Of a DNA stretch of 39,879 nt, positions 1 through 8,602 are shown one piece after another; the stretch's first letter is position 1; every line of letters starts with the position of its first letter. Source of the stretch: Nostoc sp. UCD121 (lineage in GTDB: Bacteria; Cyanobacteriota; Cyanobacteriia; Cyanobacteriales; Nostocaceae); NCBI RefSeq assembly GCF_014222285.1, contig NZ_JACKZS010000052.1:1-39879 (forward strand), written 5' to 3'. The notes beneath the pieces are model-generated. The model saw nothing but the letters and a program-made list of their open reading frames with translations, ran no database searches and had not been told where the DNA came from. A program made the translations under genes and the position numbers.

Positions 1-93
1 CATATATACACTTAATTGTTGAGAATTAATATCCGTTTAGTAATTATCAGAGTTAATTTTAGAAAAAATTATCTAAATTTGCATTATTTAAAC

Positions 94-196
94 TACAGCA
101 CTTCCGGCGGCTATGAGGTACACCCTCAAACCTGAAAGCTATGATAGGATAGGGGTAAGAGGAAAATTGTATTGCATAATAGCCGGAAGCGCTGTA
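94..196. repeat. MITE-like inverted-repeat element
   Basis: The ends are 15-nt inverted repeats: TACAGCACTTCCGGC at 94-108 and the complement of TACAGCGCTTCCGGC at 182-196, with one mismatch. They enclose about 73 bp with no open reading frame. Short non-coding elements with matching ends are typical of dispersed MITE-like repeats in Nostoc-type genomes. I infer the element type from structure only; no duplicated target site is certain, although both ends carry a TA. The rest of 1-326 is AT-rich and holds a HIP1 octamer near 214 but no gene I can support. Confidence 0.6.
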
Positions 197-326
197 ACAT
201 CATATTTGTCTAGCGATCGCAATGTTTTAAACATCCTCACGTGGGAATTTTATCCAAATTTGTTGCCACACTTGTGTAAAATCTGATTCAGAAATATTAC
301 TACCTCACCAAAATTCTTATAGCACA

Positions 327-1877
327 TTAATTAATTTCTTCATCTTGTTCAACTAGTTCAGATTTATCTTGTAACGGCTTTACTACCCGCGCGATCGCTT
401 CTTGAATAAAAGCTTTAATAAATTCATCTCGGCGATTAATTTGAAACTGTTTCTGCACAACTTCCGTCATTCCCCCATCACCCCAGTCTTGATCGTGACG
501 AAAATATTCAATAAAACTTTTACCAGCAATTCGCGTTAAATAAGCTGCTGTCACACCTTGAATCGCCCTACCAATAAGAAAGGTGGCAACATTGAGTTGC
601 AACGCTGTAGATAATAATTGAATTGCTCCCTTAACAATGCCCAAACTAGCTATAGTTTTCGCTAAAGAAAGAGCTAACTCTCGTCCCCGTTCCATATTCA
701 ATTCACAGCCGTAGACTCTGCCAATTTCCACAACCATTTGAGCGTTGACTGCGGCTGTCGCCAATAAATCTACTACTGGTATTGGCGTGACTGATACTAC
801 ACCAGCACCAATCCATTGAAACCGTTCTACGATTTTGTCAGCTTGACGGCGACGCTGGCCATCGATGAGTTTTCGTGCCTCATCTCCCAATCGCAGAGAT
901 TGCAAAAGAATGTTATCCGCCACCAAATCTTCACCTTCGGCGCGTAAAACAGCAGCCGTGCGCCGCAGTAAAGGGACAATATCGGGTTCTGGCTGGTAGG
1001 TTTCGCCAGTTTCTAGTTGTGCAGATTGAGGATTAGCTGCGATCGCCACCACATCATTAGTAGCAATAAATCCCCGTACCCGTTGACGCAACCTAGCGAG
1101 GATGGATTCTTTATCTTCATCTGTATATAAATCGGTTTTGTTGAGAACTAAGAGCGATCGCTTACCAATTTCTGCTAATCCCCGCAACGGCTCATATTCT
1201 GAGCGTCGTAAGTCATTATCCACCACAAATAACAATAAATCTGCTTCTGTTGCCAGTTCTCGCGCCATTTGTTCGCGTTCTGTTCCCGCCACACCCGCTT
1301 CTAAAATCCCTGGCGTATCTGTAATTAAAATCTTGCGTTCTAATCCCTTCAACCGCAGACAATAGGTTTCTCCAACCTGGGTTGTACCCATAGGTGCATC
1401 CACTTGACCCACCATGCGTCCCATAATCGCATTCACTAGGGAAGTTTTGCCAGCACTCCCCGTACCAAATACCACTACTTGAATTTCACCCCGTGCTAAG
1501 TTTGCTTCAATCTCCCGCGATCGACTTAATAAAGCCTGACGTGTGACTTCATCTTGAATTTGCGCTACCTGTTGGCGCACAGCTTGGAGAGTTGTAGAAG
1601 CAGCGTCAGATTTAGCAGCAGGAATTTGCGCCGCAGTTACTCGCTTTGGGTTGCGGCGCGATCGCTTTTCCCCAGATTGAATTACCAATACATAATAGAC
1701 AAAAGCCGCAACCAAGGCTCCTATAAGGACAATCAGAAGCAACAGCAGCAAATTGCCAAGCAACGGCGAATAGGACAATTGCCAATAGAGGCGCGATAAG
1801 GAATCAATTAGCCATAGGGCTAGCCCCAAAATGACGATCAGACCAACAATTAGCGTTACTATGCGCGACAGAGGCAT
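327..1877 (-). CDS. Membrane-anchored Era-like GTPase with C-terminal DUF697-type domain
   Basis: 516 residues. Two hydrophobic segments at about 5-25 and 40-65 anchor the N-terminus in a membrane, followed by a basic linker (KRSRRNPKR). The GTPase domain shows G1 GTGSAGKTS (138-146), G3 DTPG (187-190) and G4 NKTD (246-249). The C-terminal 200 residues are helical and hydrophobic, with glycine-rich stretches, as in the DUF697/YcjF group. Such proteins are common in cyanobacteria and are thought to act in membrane or stress functions; the target is unknown. The ATG start at 1877 gives a natural N-terminus directly before the first membrane segment. It is divergent from the histidine kinase gene across a 395-bp gap containing a duplicated segment. 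The family call is firm, the role is not. Confidence 0.88.
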   Translation of the reverse strand: MPLSRIVTLIVGLIVILGLALWLIDSLSRLYWQLSYSPLLGNLLLLLLIVLIGALVAAFVYYVLVIQSGEKRSRRNPKRVTAAQIPAAKSDAASTTLQAVRQQVAQIQDEVTRQALLSRSREIEANLARGEIQVVVFGTGSAGKTSLVNAIMGRMVGQVDAPMGTTQVGETYCLRLKGLERKILITDTPGILEAGVAGTEREQMARELATEADLLLFVVDNDLRRSEYEPLRGLAEIGKRSLLVLNKTDLYTDEDKESILARLRQRVRGFIATNDVVAIAANPQSAQLETGETYQPEPDIVPLLRRTAAVLRAEGEDLVADNILLQSLRLGDEARKLIDGQRRRQADKIVERFQWIGAGVVSVTPIPVVDLLATAAVNAQMVVEIGRVYGCELNMERGRELALSLAKTIASLGIVKGAIQLLSTALQLNVATFLIGRAIQGVTAAYLTRIAGKSFIEYFRHDQDWGDGGMTEVVQKQFQINRRDEFIKAFIQEAIARVVKPLQDKSELVEQDEEIN

Positions 1878-1902
1878 GGCTAGGAAAGATTAGTGGGTAT
1901 TT

Positions 1903-2185
1903 CAGTATGCAGATGCTTCTGATCTTAATAGTTTCAGTCTTTCTTACCAGAGTAGTAAGAAGCAGCTTTTGCAAAATCTGAACCTTTGACGGTGAAACTT
2001 AAGGGCACAGCAATGCTGTGCCCCCACAATAAATAATTCTATATGTCAATAAGCTTGGGTTCAGCCTTTTTTCTCCCCCTGCTCTTCTTGTATCAACATT
2101 CAGTAGGCAAATACTTCTAATCTTCATAGTTTCAGTATTTTTGACCAGGGTAGAAAAAAGTCCCTTTTGATAAACTGAGAGCGCA
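1903..2185. repeat. Pair of imperfect direct repeats in a divergent intergenic region
   Basis: About 83 bp beginning CAGTATGCAGATGCTTCT at 1903 recurs at 2101 as CAGTAGGCAAATACTTCT. Both copies continue with the shared ATAGTTTCAGT, an ACCAG-GTA block and CTTTTG. The copies lie 198 bp apart and differ by scattered substitutions, so the duplication is not recent. They occupy most of the 1878-2272 gap between two divergently transcribed genes, so each copy could carry promoter or operator sites. That role is inference. Confidence 0.65.
2003..2023. repeat. Palindromic dispersed repeat (GGGCACAGCA-A-TGCTGTGCCC)
   Basis: A perfect 10-bp inverted repeat with a single central base, lying between the two direct repeats of this gap. 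I recall this GC-rich palindrome as a frequent intergenic sequence in Nostoc genomes. No T-run follows it, so it is not an obvious terminator for either neighbour, and both neighbours are transcribed away from it. Confidence 0.65.
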
Positions 2186-2272
2186 TTTTAGATTAAATGT
2201 GTTCCATTTGCGGCTGGATTTCTTGTCTTTGATGAAAACCACCTAGTAAAAAATTCAACAACGAGTAATACC

Positions 2273-3994
2273 ATGACTGCGATACCTAAATTAAGATACT
2301 TTAACTGGGTTCAACAAAGATTCCATCGCCTTAGTATCCGGCAAAAAATTTTTTATGGATACGGTTTGGCTTTGGGAGTTGCAGTTTTAGGAACGACAGC
2401 AGGGTTGGTAATAGGCGATCGCTACTTTCAACAAGCCAGACAACAGATTATATTGGTAGACGAAGAAGGAAGCTTGTTAAGTAGTTTGCAAGGCAAACTG
2501 TTGGAAATACAGATCCATGAGAAAGAAATACTACCTTTTTTGCAGCAGCCGCAAGCGTTGCAAAGGGGAATCTCTAATTTCAAAACCGATCTGGCGGATG
2601 CAGAAACGTTGATTTCTCAGGCACAAGAATTTAGTCAAAGCAGTTCCCAAGAGAATTTACAAGCTCTGTTTACAAAGCATAACAGCACAATAGCCGAATA
2701 TTTTGAACAACTCAGGTCGCTGATTCGGCAAATTTTGCCATTAACTTCACAGTCGGAGGGAGCTATAAAAACACAGCAATTAATCTCGAAATTCAGCCAA
2801 AGTCAGGATGTTCTAAAGTTTTACCAATTTGCCCATGAGTTAACTGATTTTGCCAAAACACTTCAAAAACGCCAACAGGAAGCTCATCTAGCTCAAGAAA
2901 AAGCTGCACTCATCCAAGTTAAGATTATTCTTGGTAGTATGCTGCTGTCAATAGCGATCGCTGCTATCCTAGCTTTCTACACCAGTACAATCATTGCTTA
3001 TCCGATTAAAGCGGTGACAGATATTGCCCAAAGAGTTAGCCAAGAAGCCAATTTTGACTTGCAAGCGCCCGTAATTACTCAAGATGAAGTTGGGGCTTTA
3101 ACTAATTCCCTTAACCAGCTAATTCGACAGGTGAAGCACCTTTTAGAAGAACAACAAGCTGAGTCCCAAGTCCGATTAATTCAAAGTGAAAAAATGTCTA
3201 GTTTGGGAAGAATGCTAGCTGGTGTTGCCCACGAAATTAATAATCCTGTAAATTTTATTTCTGGCAACCTCGTACACGCAAAAAACTATACTGACGATTT
3301 ATTAGCATTACTGCAAGTATATAAAGCCGAAGTTCCTCAGCCTTCCACTGCCATGCAAACTCTCGCAGAAGAAATTGATTTGGAGTTTCTAGAAGTCGAT
3401 TTGCCAAAACTCTTTAATTCAATGAAAATTGGCGCTGAACGCACGCGAGAAATTGTCCGAAGTTTGAAAGATTTCTCTCGTTTAGACGATGGAGAAGCGC
3501 AGTTAGTCGATCTACACGCTTGTCTAGATAGTACATTATTGATTCTGAATAATCGCTTTAAAAATGGCATTAACCTTGTTCGCAGTTATGGGGAAATTCC
3601 CGCGATTCCAGGTTATACAGGTTTACTTTATCAAGTATTTATGAATCTTCTCAGCAATGCACTTGATGCTGTGGAGCAAAAATCGGCTGAGAATCCCGAA
3701 TTTATACCTGAAATCACTATTATTACCGAATGCTGGGAGAATGATTTGGTGATAGTCCGAATTGCTGACAACGGCCCTGGTATTTCGTCAGAAAATCAGA
3801 AAAAGATATTTGAAACATTTTTTACCACCAAACCAAGAGGCATTGGTACTGGTTTAGGGCTAGCGATCGCATCTCAAATTGTGGTAGAAAAACATCAAGG
3901 TAAGATTACCTGCCAATCTGAGTTAGATAAAGGTACAGAGTTTGCGTTGGCTCTGCCCACCGCAGGTATAACTTTACCAGTTTCTCATCCTTAA
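2273..3994 (+). CDS. HAMP-domain sensor histidine kinase
   Basis: 573 residues, inner-membrane sensor kinase. Membrane helices at about 25-47 and 214-237 flank a roughly 165-residue periplasmic helical sensor region. A HAMP linker follows (about 238-290), then a short coiled coil. The phosphoacceptor box is VAHEINNP with His320. The ATP-binding domain has an intact N box (NLLSNALDA), G1 (DNGPGI), F box and G2 (GTGLGLAI). The subclass with AHEINNP and FFTTKPRGIGTGLG is widespread in cyanobacteria. No response regulator gene adjoins it, so it is an orphan kinase and its signal is unknown. All catalytic motifs are present, in contrast to the degenerate kinase-like protein at 27.5-29.8 kb. Confidence 0.93.
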   Translation: MTAIPKLRYFNWVQQRFHRLSIRQKIFYGYGLALGVAVLGTTAGLVIGDRYFQQARQQIILVDEEGSLLSSLQGKLLEIQIHEKEILPFLQQPQALQRGISNFKTDLADAETLISQAQEFSQSSSQENLQALFTKHNSTIAEYFEQLRSLIRQILPLTSQSEGAIKTQQLISKFSQSQDVLKFYQFAHELTDFAKTLQKRQQEAHLAQEKAALIQVKIILGSMLLSIAIAAILAFYTSTIIAYPIKAVTDIAQRVSQEANFDLQAPVITQDEVGALTNSLNQLIRQVKHLLEEQQAESQVRLIQSEKMSSLGRMLAGVAHEINNPVNFISGNLVHAKNYTDDLLALLQVYKAEVPQPSTAMQTLAEEIDLEFLEVDLPKLFNSMKIGAERTREIVRSLKDFSRLDDGEAQLVDLHACLDSTLLILNNRFKNGINLVRSYGEIPAIPGYTGLLYQVFMNLLSNALDAVEQKSAENPEFIPEITIITECWENDLVIVRIADNGPGISSENQKKIFETFFTTKPRGIGTGLGLAIASQIVVEKHQGKITCQSELDKGTEFALALPTAGITLPVSHP

Positions 3995-4151
3995 GCTAGT
4001 AGCTTTCCAAAGTTAATTTTTTCATAATAATCAACAGCAAGTATAAGGTTGCGTGTTTAAATCTTTTTAGTGGACTGACGAAAGTTTGCCTACACAAACA
4101 CTTCAAGCCAGTTTTGGCAAGCTTTTTGAGAACAAAGGGAGAAATCAATTT

Positions 4152-4676
4152 ATGGGACTTTTCGATCAAATTCTTGGTGCAGTTGCTAATCCCAATCAAC
4201 AGGGTAGCTTAGGGCAACTGGGAGGAATTATTAACACTGTACAGCAATTAAGCCAAAGTACTGGTGCAGACCCTTCTACCATTCAATCAGTCTTGTCAAT
4301 TGTGGGTGGTCAAGTGCGTTCCGCTTTACAAGACAAGCAAGCCACAGATGGTAATGAAGCCGCACAAAGTTTAGTGAATCAATATGCTGGGACTTCACCT
4401 AACCCCCAAGCCGTAAATTCGCTATTTTCTCCTCAGATACAACAACAGGTAGCTCAGGTTGCTGCCCAGCGCACTGGATTGGATGCTGGTATAGTTCAAC
4501 AATTGCTACCTTTAGCAGTACCTTTAGTCCTGAATTTTTTGCAATCAGGTGCAAATGCTCAAAATCCACAAGCTGGCGGGAATCCTGTACTGAATTCCTT
4601 CTTAGATGCTGACGGCGATGGTGATGTAGATATCGCTGATGCCATCCAAATGGCTAGTCGGTATATGAGGAAGTAA
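4152..4676 (+). CDS. DUF937/YidB-like protein with C-terminal EF-hand-type calcium loop
   Basis: 174 residues from the ATG at 4152, which is preceded by GGGAGAA. The open frame extends upstream only to a TTG at 4086 with no ribosome-binding sequence, so I chose the ATG. The N-terminal part (MGLFDQILGAVANPNQQG) and the Gln/Ala-rich helical body with repeated LxxxVxQ patterns match small DUF937/YidB-type bacterial proteins. Near the C-terminus DADGDGDVDIADAI is a textbook DxDGDGxVDxxD calcium-binding loop, as in dockerin or EF-hand proteins. No signal peptide is visible. The function is unknown; calcium binding is inferred from the motif alone. Confidence 0.85.
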   Translation: MGLFDQILGAVANPNQQGSLGQLGGIINTVQQLSQSTGADPSTIQSVLSIVGGQVRSALQDKQATDGNEAAQSLVNQYAGTSPNPQAVNSLFSPQIQQQVAQVAAQRTGLDAGIVQQLLPLAVPLVLNFLQSGANAQNPQAGGNPVLNSFLDADGDGDVDIADAIQMASRYMRK

Positions 4677-4881
4677 ATAAAAAGGAACTAGGCTTAAACC
4701 CTTATGCCTATTGCCTATTTCCTTACCCCAAAGACAATTATTTACGCCCACTAGTTAATACTTTTCCTAACTCCAAACTCCCATTTGCTAAGACATCGGC
4801 AATTGGGCCTTGCTAGATATTTAGCTAAAGCATAGGCTGAGAAGATGAGAAATTTGTATGTGAATATAAATCAGACAGTCT

Positions 4882-5436
4882 ATGTCTAAACTTTTTGACT
4901 GTATTACAGACGAACTGCAAGACTTTATTGCAGCCCAACACCTTTTCTTTGTTGGCTCTGCACCCTTGAGTCCTACGGGTCATGTTAATCTATCTCCTAA
5001 AGGTTTAGGATGCTTTCGCGTTCTCTCTCCCAAACAAGTAGGTTACGTAGACCTTACAGGCAGTGGTAACGAAACCTCAGCCCATTTGCAAGAAAATGGG
5101 CGAATAACCTTCATGTTTTGCGCCTTTGAAGAACCCGCGTGTATCTTGCGTCTTTACGGTCAAGGACACACAATTTTACCGAGTTCTCCAGACTGGGACT
5201 CTCTCTATTCTAAGTTTTTACCAATGCCTGGAACTCGCCAAATTATCGTCGCTGATATTGAAAAAGTACAGACTTCTTGTGGTTTTGGCGTACCACTTTA
5301 TGAATATCGGGGTCAGCGCCAGACTTTAGTAAACTGGGCTAGTAAAAAAGGTGAAGAGGGAGTTCGAGAATATCAACAGAAGAAAAATCTTGTCAGCATT
5401 GACGGTTTACCAACACCACTGAGTAAATTATCCTAA
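4882..5436 (+). CDS. Pyridoxamine 5'-phosphate oxidase-like (split-barrel flavin) family protein
   Basis: 184 residues. The pattern from about 18 to 115 (FFVGSAPLSPTGHVNLSPKG, then GSGNETSAHLQENGRITFMF and LRLYGQGHTI) is that of the split-barrel FMN-binding fold in putative pyridoxamine-phosphate-oxidase-like proteins. The conserved GSGNETxAHL and NGRITFMF segments line the flavin site in relatives. Members are cytosolic, and their substrates are mostly unknown. The ATG start gives a standard length for the family. It stands alone on this strand, with a MITE-like element downstream. Confidence 0.88.
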   Translation: MSKLFDCITDELQDFIAAQHLFFVGSAPLSPTGHVNLSPKGLGCFRVLSPKQVGYVDLTGSGNETSAHLQENGRITFMFCAFEEPACILRLYGQGHTILPSSPDWDSLYSKFLPMPGTRQIIVADIEKVQTSCGFGVPLYEYRGQRQTLVNWASKKGEEGVREYQQKKNLVSIDGLPTPLSKLS

Positions 5437-5512
5437 ATTTTACAAAAGTGGGCTTTGGGGCATGAGTTATGGATTATTCTATTCGTCCATTGACACAGTT
5501 GATTTTGCTTCT

Positions 5513-5629
5513 AGGGAACTCCAAAAAATAAATTATCCAATCTCTATACTTCACTATGATTTTGCCTCCCCCTACTCCCTGTCCCCCTGCCCTTAAAGCG
5601 ATGGGATATTTTTTTATTTGGAAGTCCCT
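5513..5629. repeat. MITE-like element with about 26-bp terminal inverted repeats
   Basis: The left end AGGGAACTCCAAAAAATAAA (from 5513) mirrors the right end, whose reverse complement starts AGGGACTTCCAAATAAAAAA (ending 5629). A few mismatches separate them. The interior (about 65 bp, C-rich CCCCCTACTCCC tract) has no coding capacity. This end sequence resembles those of small non-autonomous elements common in Nostoc; that parentage is from memory. The right terminus coincides with the first bases read as the stop codon of the small gene 5629-5805. Confidence 0.72.
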
Positions 5630-5805
5630 TATGACCCTTTTGGGTTGGTATCACCAGCAATTATGGCTTGAAATAAGTTTCCAAGTAAAGAGAAAAATGC
5701 CGAAACTAACACTACCAGCATCAAACTAGCAAGGGCAGCAAAGGGAGAAATGATGAATAAGAGTAACAGTCCAAGCATCAAAATCGTTAGTAATGTCTTA
5801 TTCAT
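5629..5805 (-). CDS. Small hydrophobic membrane protein, 58 residues
   Basis: Reads MNKTLLTILMLGLLLLFIIS, then PFAALASLMLVVLVSAFFSL and LGNLFQAIIAGDTNPKGS. It has two nearly continuous hydrophobic stretches (about 4-20 and 22-46), which suggests a helical hairpin or two-pass membrane peptide with a short polar tail. The TAA stop (5631-5629) sits on the edge of the MITE-like element, so the native C-terminus may have been altered by insertion. The ribosome-binding sequence is weak (AAAAAG before the ATG). Clean codon use and a protein-like composition support it as a gene. I do not recognise a family. Confidence 0.6.
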   Translation of the reverse strand: MNKTLLTILMLGLLLLFIISPFAALASLMLVVLVSAFFSLLGNLFQAIIAGDTNPKGS

Positions 5806-6020
5806 CTTTTTTCATCTTTAATAGTTGCTATTCTCAAGTTAACCAACTGATCTATGAACTTGACCACAGCCAATAGAAGGAATTAGTCTTAGTTCTCTGG
5901 TAAGAATTTGCAAACTAATTGAATGCCAAAGTTTAATTTAGAAATCAAAAATTGTACCGCTATAGTTTTGCAGTCATAGCACTTTCTGATTCTTTAGCAC
6001 AGCAGTTACAAAAAATTATC

Positions 6021-7253
6021 CTACACCTTCTCCTTTGCTGCTGGCACAATGCCCAACTTATTTAAACCTGCATCGATTTCTTTAAGTAGTTTAAAATCGT
6101 CCTCTGGTAGGGGATAGCTGCTACTGCTGAATAAACCCCCACAAACAGCAGGCTGCTTTTCCAAAAAAGAGAAAGCTTGACGAAACTGATAAGCTTGGGC
6201 TTTTATCGGTGCATCAAAGTGGCAGGGAATAATCCATTCGAAGTCCCAACTAGCAACTTTATCAGCCCAGTCAATGGTTTCTTGTGGTGCGCGGTTGAGA
6301 ATCAACGTCTGTAGAATTGGTGCAACAAACAACCGTCCATCACCTCGCAGGGCATCAAACGATCGCAGCCAATCTGGATGCCATTGAAAGGGGTACAATC
6401 CAAAATAAGCTTTCCTTGAGCGTTCTGAGGCTTTCAAGGCATCTTGCAACACCTGATTCCATTGGGGTATATTTAGTGCGCTTGGTTGAAAGTACAAAGC
6501 AAACAGACAGATGCGCTGCCAACCCTTACGGCGATTTACCTGAATGTCTGCAACAATATCAGAAGCACGATCCTTGGCATGGAATAGTAGGGGATATGGA
6601 TCTAATAAAACGATCGCAGGTGGATCGTCTGGGATAGAGAGTATAGAATCTGTTACTAAAAGAGTATGCGATCGCTTGTGAAAAAAAGCAACTTCCGCAA
6701 ATCGACCAGGGCCAAGGTCGATGGGGCCCAGCATCGCATAATCAAACTCGTCAGCAAAGGGTGTTTTGCTACTATCTTCTGGGAGTACCTGAGTCCGTTT
6801 TGGGGGTAAACCAAGCCAGCTAAGGGGCAGATTTAGCGGGAAACTCCACTGATGGGGAGCTACAAATACCTGTGAAGTCGGAAAATATCTGGCGAAAGGG
6901 CCGACGAATACCTTATGTTCTATGCCGGAGATAGTCGGCAGGATGATGTACTTAACATTACCGTGTTCCGCCACCAACTCATTCACAAGCCGGATACACT
7001 CTGGGGTTGGTGCAACAGGCGCATAGATAAGAAGACCCCCAGCTTCGAGTTTAACTACAGTCATGCGAATCGGCACAACTACGTAGAAAATGCCCTGAAT
7101 CTGGTCAAAATTCCAGATTGTCTCCTTAATCACTTCTTTGCGGATTGTCTGCCGCCTGCCATAAGGGTAGAGTGGCAGAACAGGCCATAATCCCCATGAA
7201 AAGTCTTTTGGATTTATCTGTTGTGCATTGACTATGCGTTCATCATCAGCCAC
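6021..7253 (-). CDS. DUF4336 domain protein (metallo-beta-lactamase-like fold)
   Basis: 410 residues. The start is a GTG at 7253, supported by GGAGGGG seven bases upstream. The sequence has the cyanobacterial/plant DUF4336 pattern: WGLWPVLPLYPYGRRQTIRKEV near the N-terminus, LEAGGLLIYAPVAPTPECIRLV, then IILPTISGIEHKVFVGPFAR and later TDSILSIPDDPPAIV and WIIPCHFDAPI. The H, D and late H positions resemble a reduced metallo-beta-lactamase fold, but the full HxHxDH motif is not seen. Enzymatic activity is therefore unproven. It stands alone, with a 215-bp non-coding gap to the small membrane protein. Confidence 0.85.
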   Translation of the reverse strand: MADDERIVNAQQINPKDFSWGLWPVLPLYPYGRRQTIRKEVIKETIWNFDQIQGIFYVVVPIRMTVVKLEAGGLLIYAPVAPTPECIRLVNELVAEHGNVKYIILPTISGIEHKVFVGPFARYFPTSQVFVAPHQWSFPLNLPLSWLGLPPKRTQVLPEDSSKTPFADEFDYAMLGPIDLGPGRFAEVAFFHKRSHTLLVTDSILSIPDDPPAIVLLDPYPLLFHAKDRASDIVADIQVNRRKGWQRICLFALYFQPSALNIPQWNQVLQDALKASERSRKAYFGLYPFQWHPDWLRSFDALRGDGRLFVAPILQTLILNRAPQETIDWADKVASWDFEWIIPCHFDAPIKAQAYQFRQAFSFLEKQPAVCGGLFSSSSYPLPEDDFKLLKEIDAGLNKLGIVPAAKEKV

Positions 7254-7403
7254 TCTGCAACCCCTCCAAATTCCCTGCTCAAATTGTTTTTATTTACTAT
7301 CCCCAAAGTTGGAGTTTAGCAAATTGTTGAGATCATCAGATCAATTCTTCATTCTTAATTGTAATTCGTAATATTTTCTGCGTAGTTCATTCTCGATAAA
7401 ATT

Positions 7404-8024
7404 ATGAGTAAATATAAAATTTTAAAACCCGATCAAAGTTACACTTTTAGTCAATACTTTTTGTTACCTAATCCAACAATAGATGTAGTAGCTGAGTTTG
7501 AGTACAGTTACGAACGCACAGAACTAAAATTACCAAGATACTTTGCTGAGATTAGCTATCTAGAATTTTTGCAAAATTACTTAAAGCGCAATATAAAGCT
7601 TTTTAACCCAACGACTGAGATATCAATCAGAGAATTTATGATTGCTCCTATCCTTGCTGAAATCTGCGATCAAATAAAAGCTCAACTATATAGTGAGTAT
7701 CCAATTAATGTCGATGAAAAGCTCAAAGTGACTTTAGATTATTATTTACATAAATCTAACTTTTTATTGGTAATTGAAGCAAAACAATCAGATATTAGAA
7801 GAGAGTTTACACAACTCGCAGTAGAATTAATCGCTTTGGAGCAGACTCTAGACGATCAATCATCAATTTTATTTGGTGCAGTTAATAATGGACATGACTG
7901 GAAGTTTGGTACACTCGATATACAACAAAAGCTAATTACAGAAGATATTAAACTTTATCGTGTTCCTGAAGGTTTAGAAGATTTGGTAAGAGTATTAGTA
8001 GGCATCCTTTCATCTGAGGCTTGA
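7404..8024 (+). CDS. Hypothetical protein with a PD-(D/E)XK-like core
   Basis: 206 residues, no membrane segment. The stretch KVTLDYYL, a hydrophobic strand and LLVIEAKQ gives D112 followed 13 residues later by E125-A-K127, the spacing expected of a PD-(D/E)XK nuclease core. A helix with Q137 (FTQLAVEL) follows, as in many members of that fold. The later segment ILFGAVNNGHDWKFGTL resembles the tail of restriction-like or housekeeping proteins of this fold. It is AT-rich compared with neighbouring metabolic genes and lies in a patch of broken genes, so it may be mobile. No methyltransferase or partner adjoins it. The fold assignment is inference. Confidence 0.6.
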   Translation: MSKYKILKPDQSYTFSQYFLLPNPTIDVVAEFEYSYERTELKLPRYFAEISYLEFLQNYLKRNIKLFNPTTEISIREFMIAPILAEICDQIKAQLYSEYPINVDEKLKVTLDYYLHKSNFLLVIEAKQSDIRREFTQLAVELIALEQTLDDQSSILFGAVNNGHDWKFGTLDIQQKLITEDIKLYRVPEGLEDLVRVLVGILSSEA

Positions 8025-8128
8025 CAGAAGTTGTAAATATTCCTACAGATCATATTTAAAAGGATTGTTCATACTTGCTCTCAAAAACTGTTGTTCCCAG
8101 GTTATGCTTGCAAAAAAGCCTAAAGTAA

Positions 8129-8602
8129 ATGTATGTTATTATGACTGATCCACAGCGATATGAAGAGAATAATGAAAAAGCATTGAAAAAATTAGCTTGG
8201 ACAATTCAAGCTTCTCAATGCCAGTTTAAGCTGATTCTTGCACGGTGTAATTATGCTAGTCTATACGATACCCTGATAGAAAAATTACATAAAATTTGTG
8301 AATGTGATATTAACGTTTTCCATCTAAAGGAATCCGAAATGGATCTTTATAATATCATGCGTGAAGAATCCAATGATGAGGTACAAGTCTTAATGATTCT
8401 AGGTTTAGAATCCTTATACAATCTACCTCAGTTTTGGACTTCGGCTAATTATATGCACAAGGAGTTTTTCAATAATTTTTCTTTTCCTCTAGTGCTGTGG
8501 ATCAACAACGATGTTTATCAGCAGATGATGCAGTTAGCTCCAGATTTGGAGAATTGGGCGACTACGATAAATTTCCTATCCTGTCTATTTCCATCAAGCT
8601 AA
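8129..8602 (+). CDS. Truncated N-terminal fragment of a large signalling/TPR-type protein
   Basis: 157 residues. The pattern matches the first domain of large cyanobacterial NACHT/AAA-type or TPR proteins: LAWTIQASQCQFKLILARC, a middle block VQVLMILGLESLYNLPQFW, and FSFPLVLWINNDVYQQMMQL followed by APDLENWATT. In those proteins this block precedes TPR, WD40 or ATPase modules. Here the frame ends right after NWATTINFLSCLFPSS and nothing homologous follows, because the next sequence is the 3' end of the opposing ankyrin gene. The two genes overlap tail to tail by 4 bp. I read it as a relic or stand-alone domain. ATG codons at 8129 and 8141 are both possible starts. Confidence 0.6.
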   Translation: MYVIMTDPQRYEENNEKALKKLAWTIQASQCQFKLILARCNYASLYDTLIEKLHKICECDINVFHLKESEMDLYNIMREESNDEVQVLMILGLESLYNLPQFWTSANYMHKEFFNNFSFPLVLWINNDVYQQMMQLAPDLENWATTINFLSCLFPSS

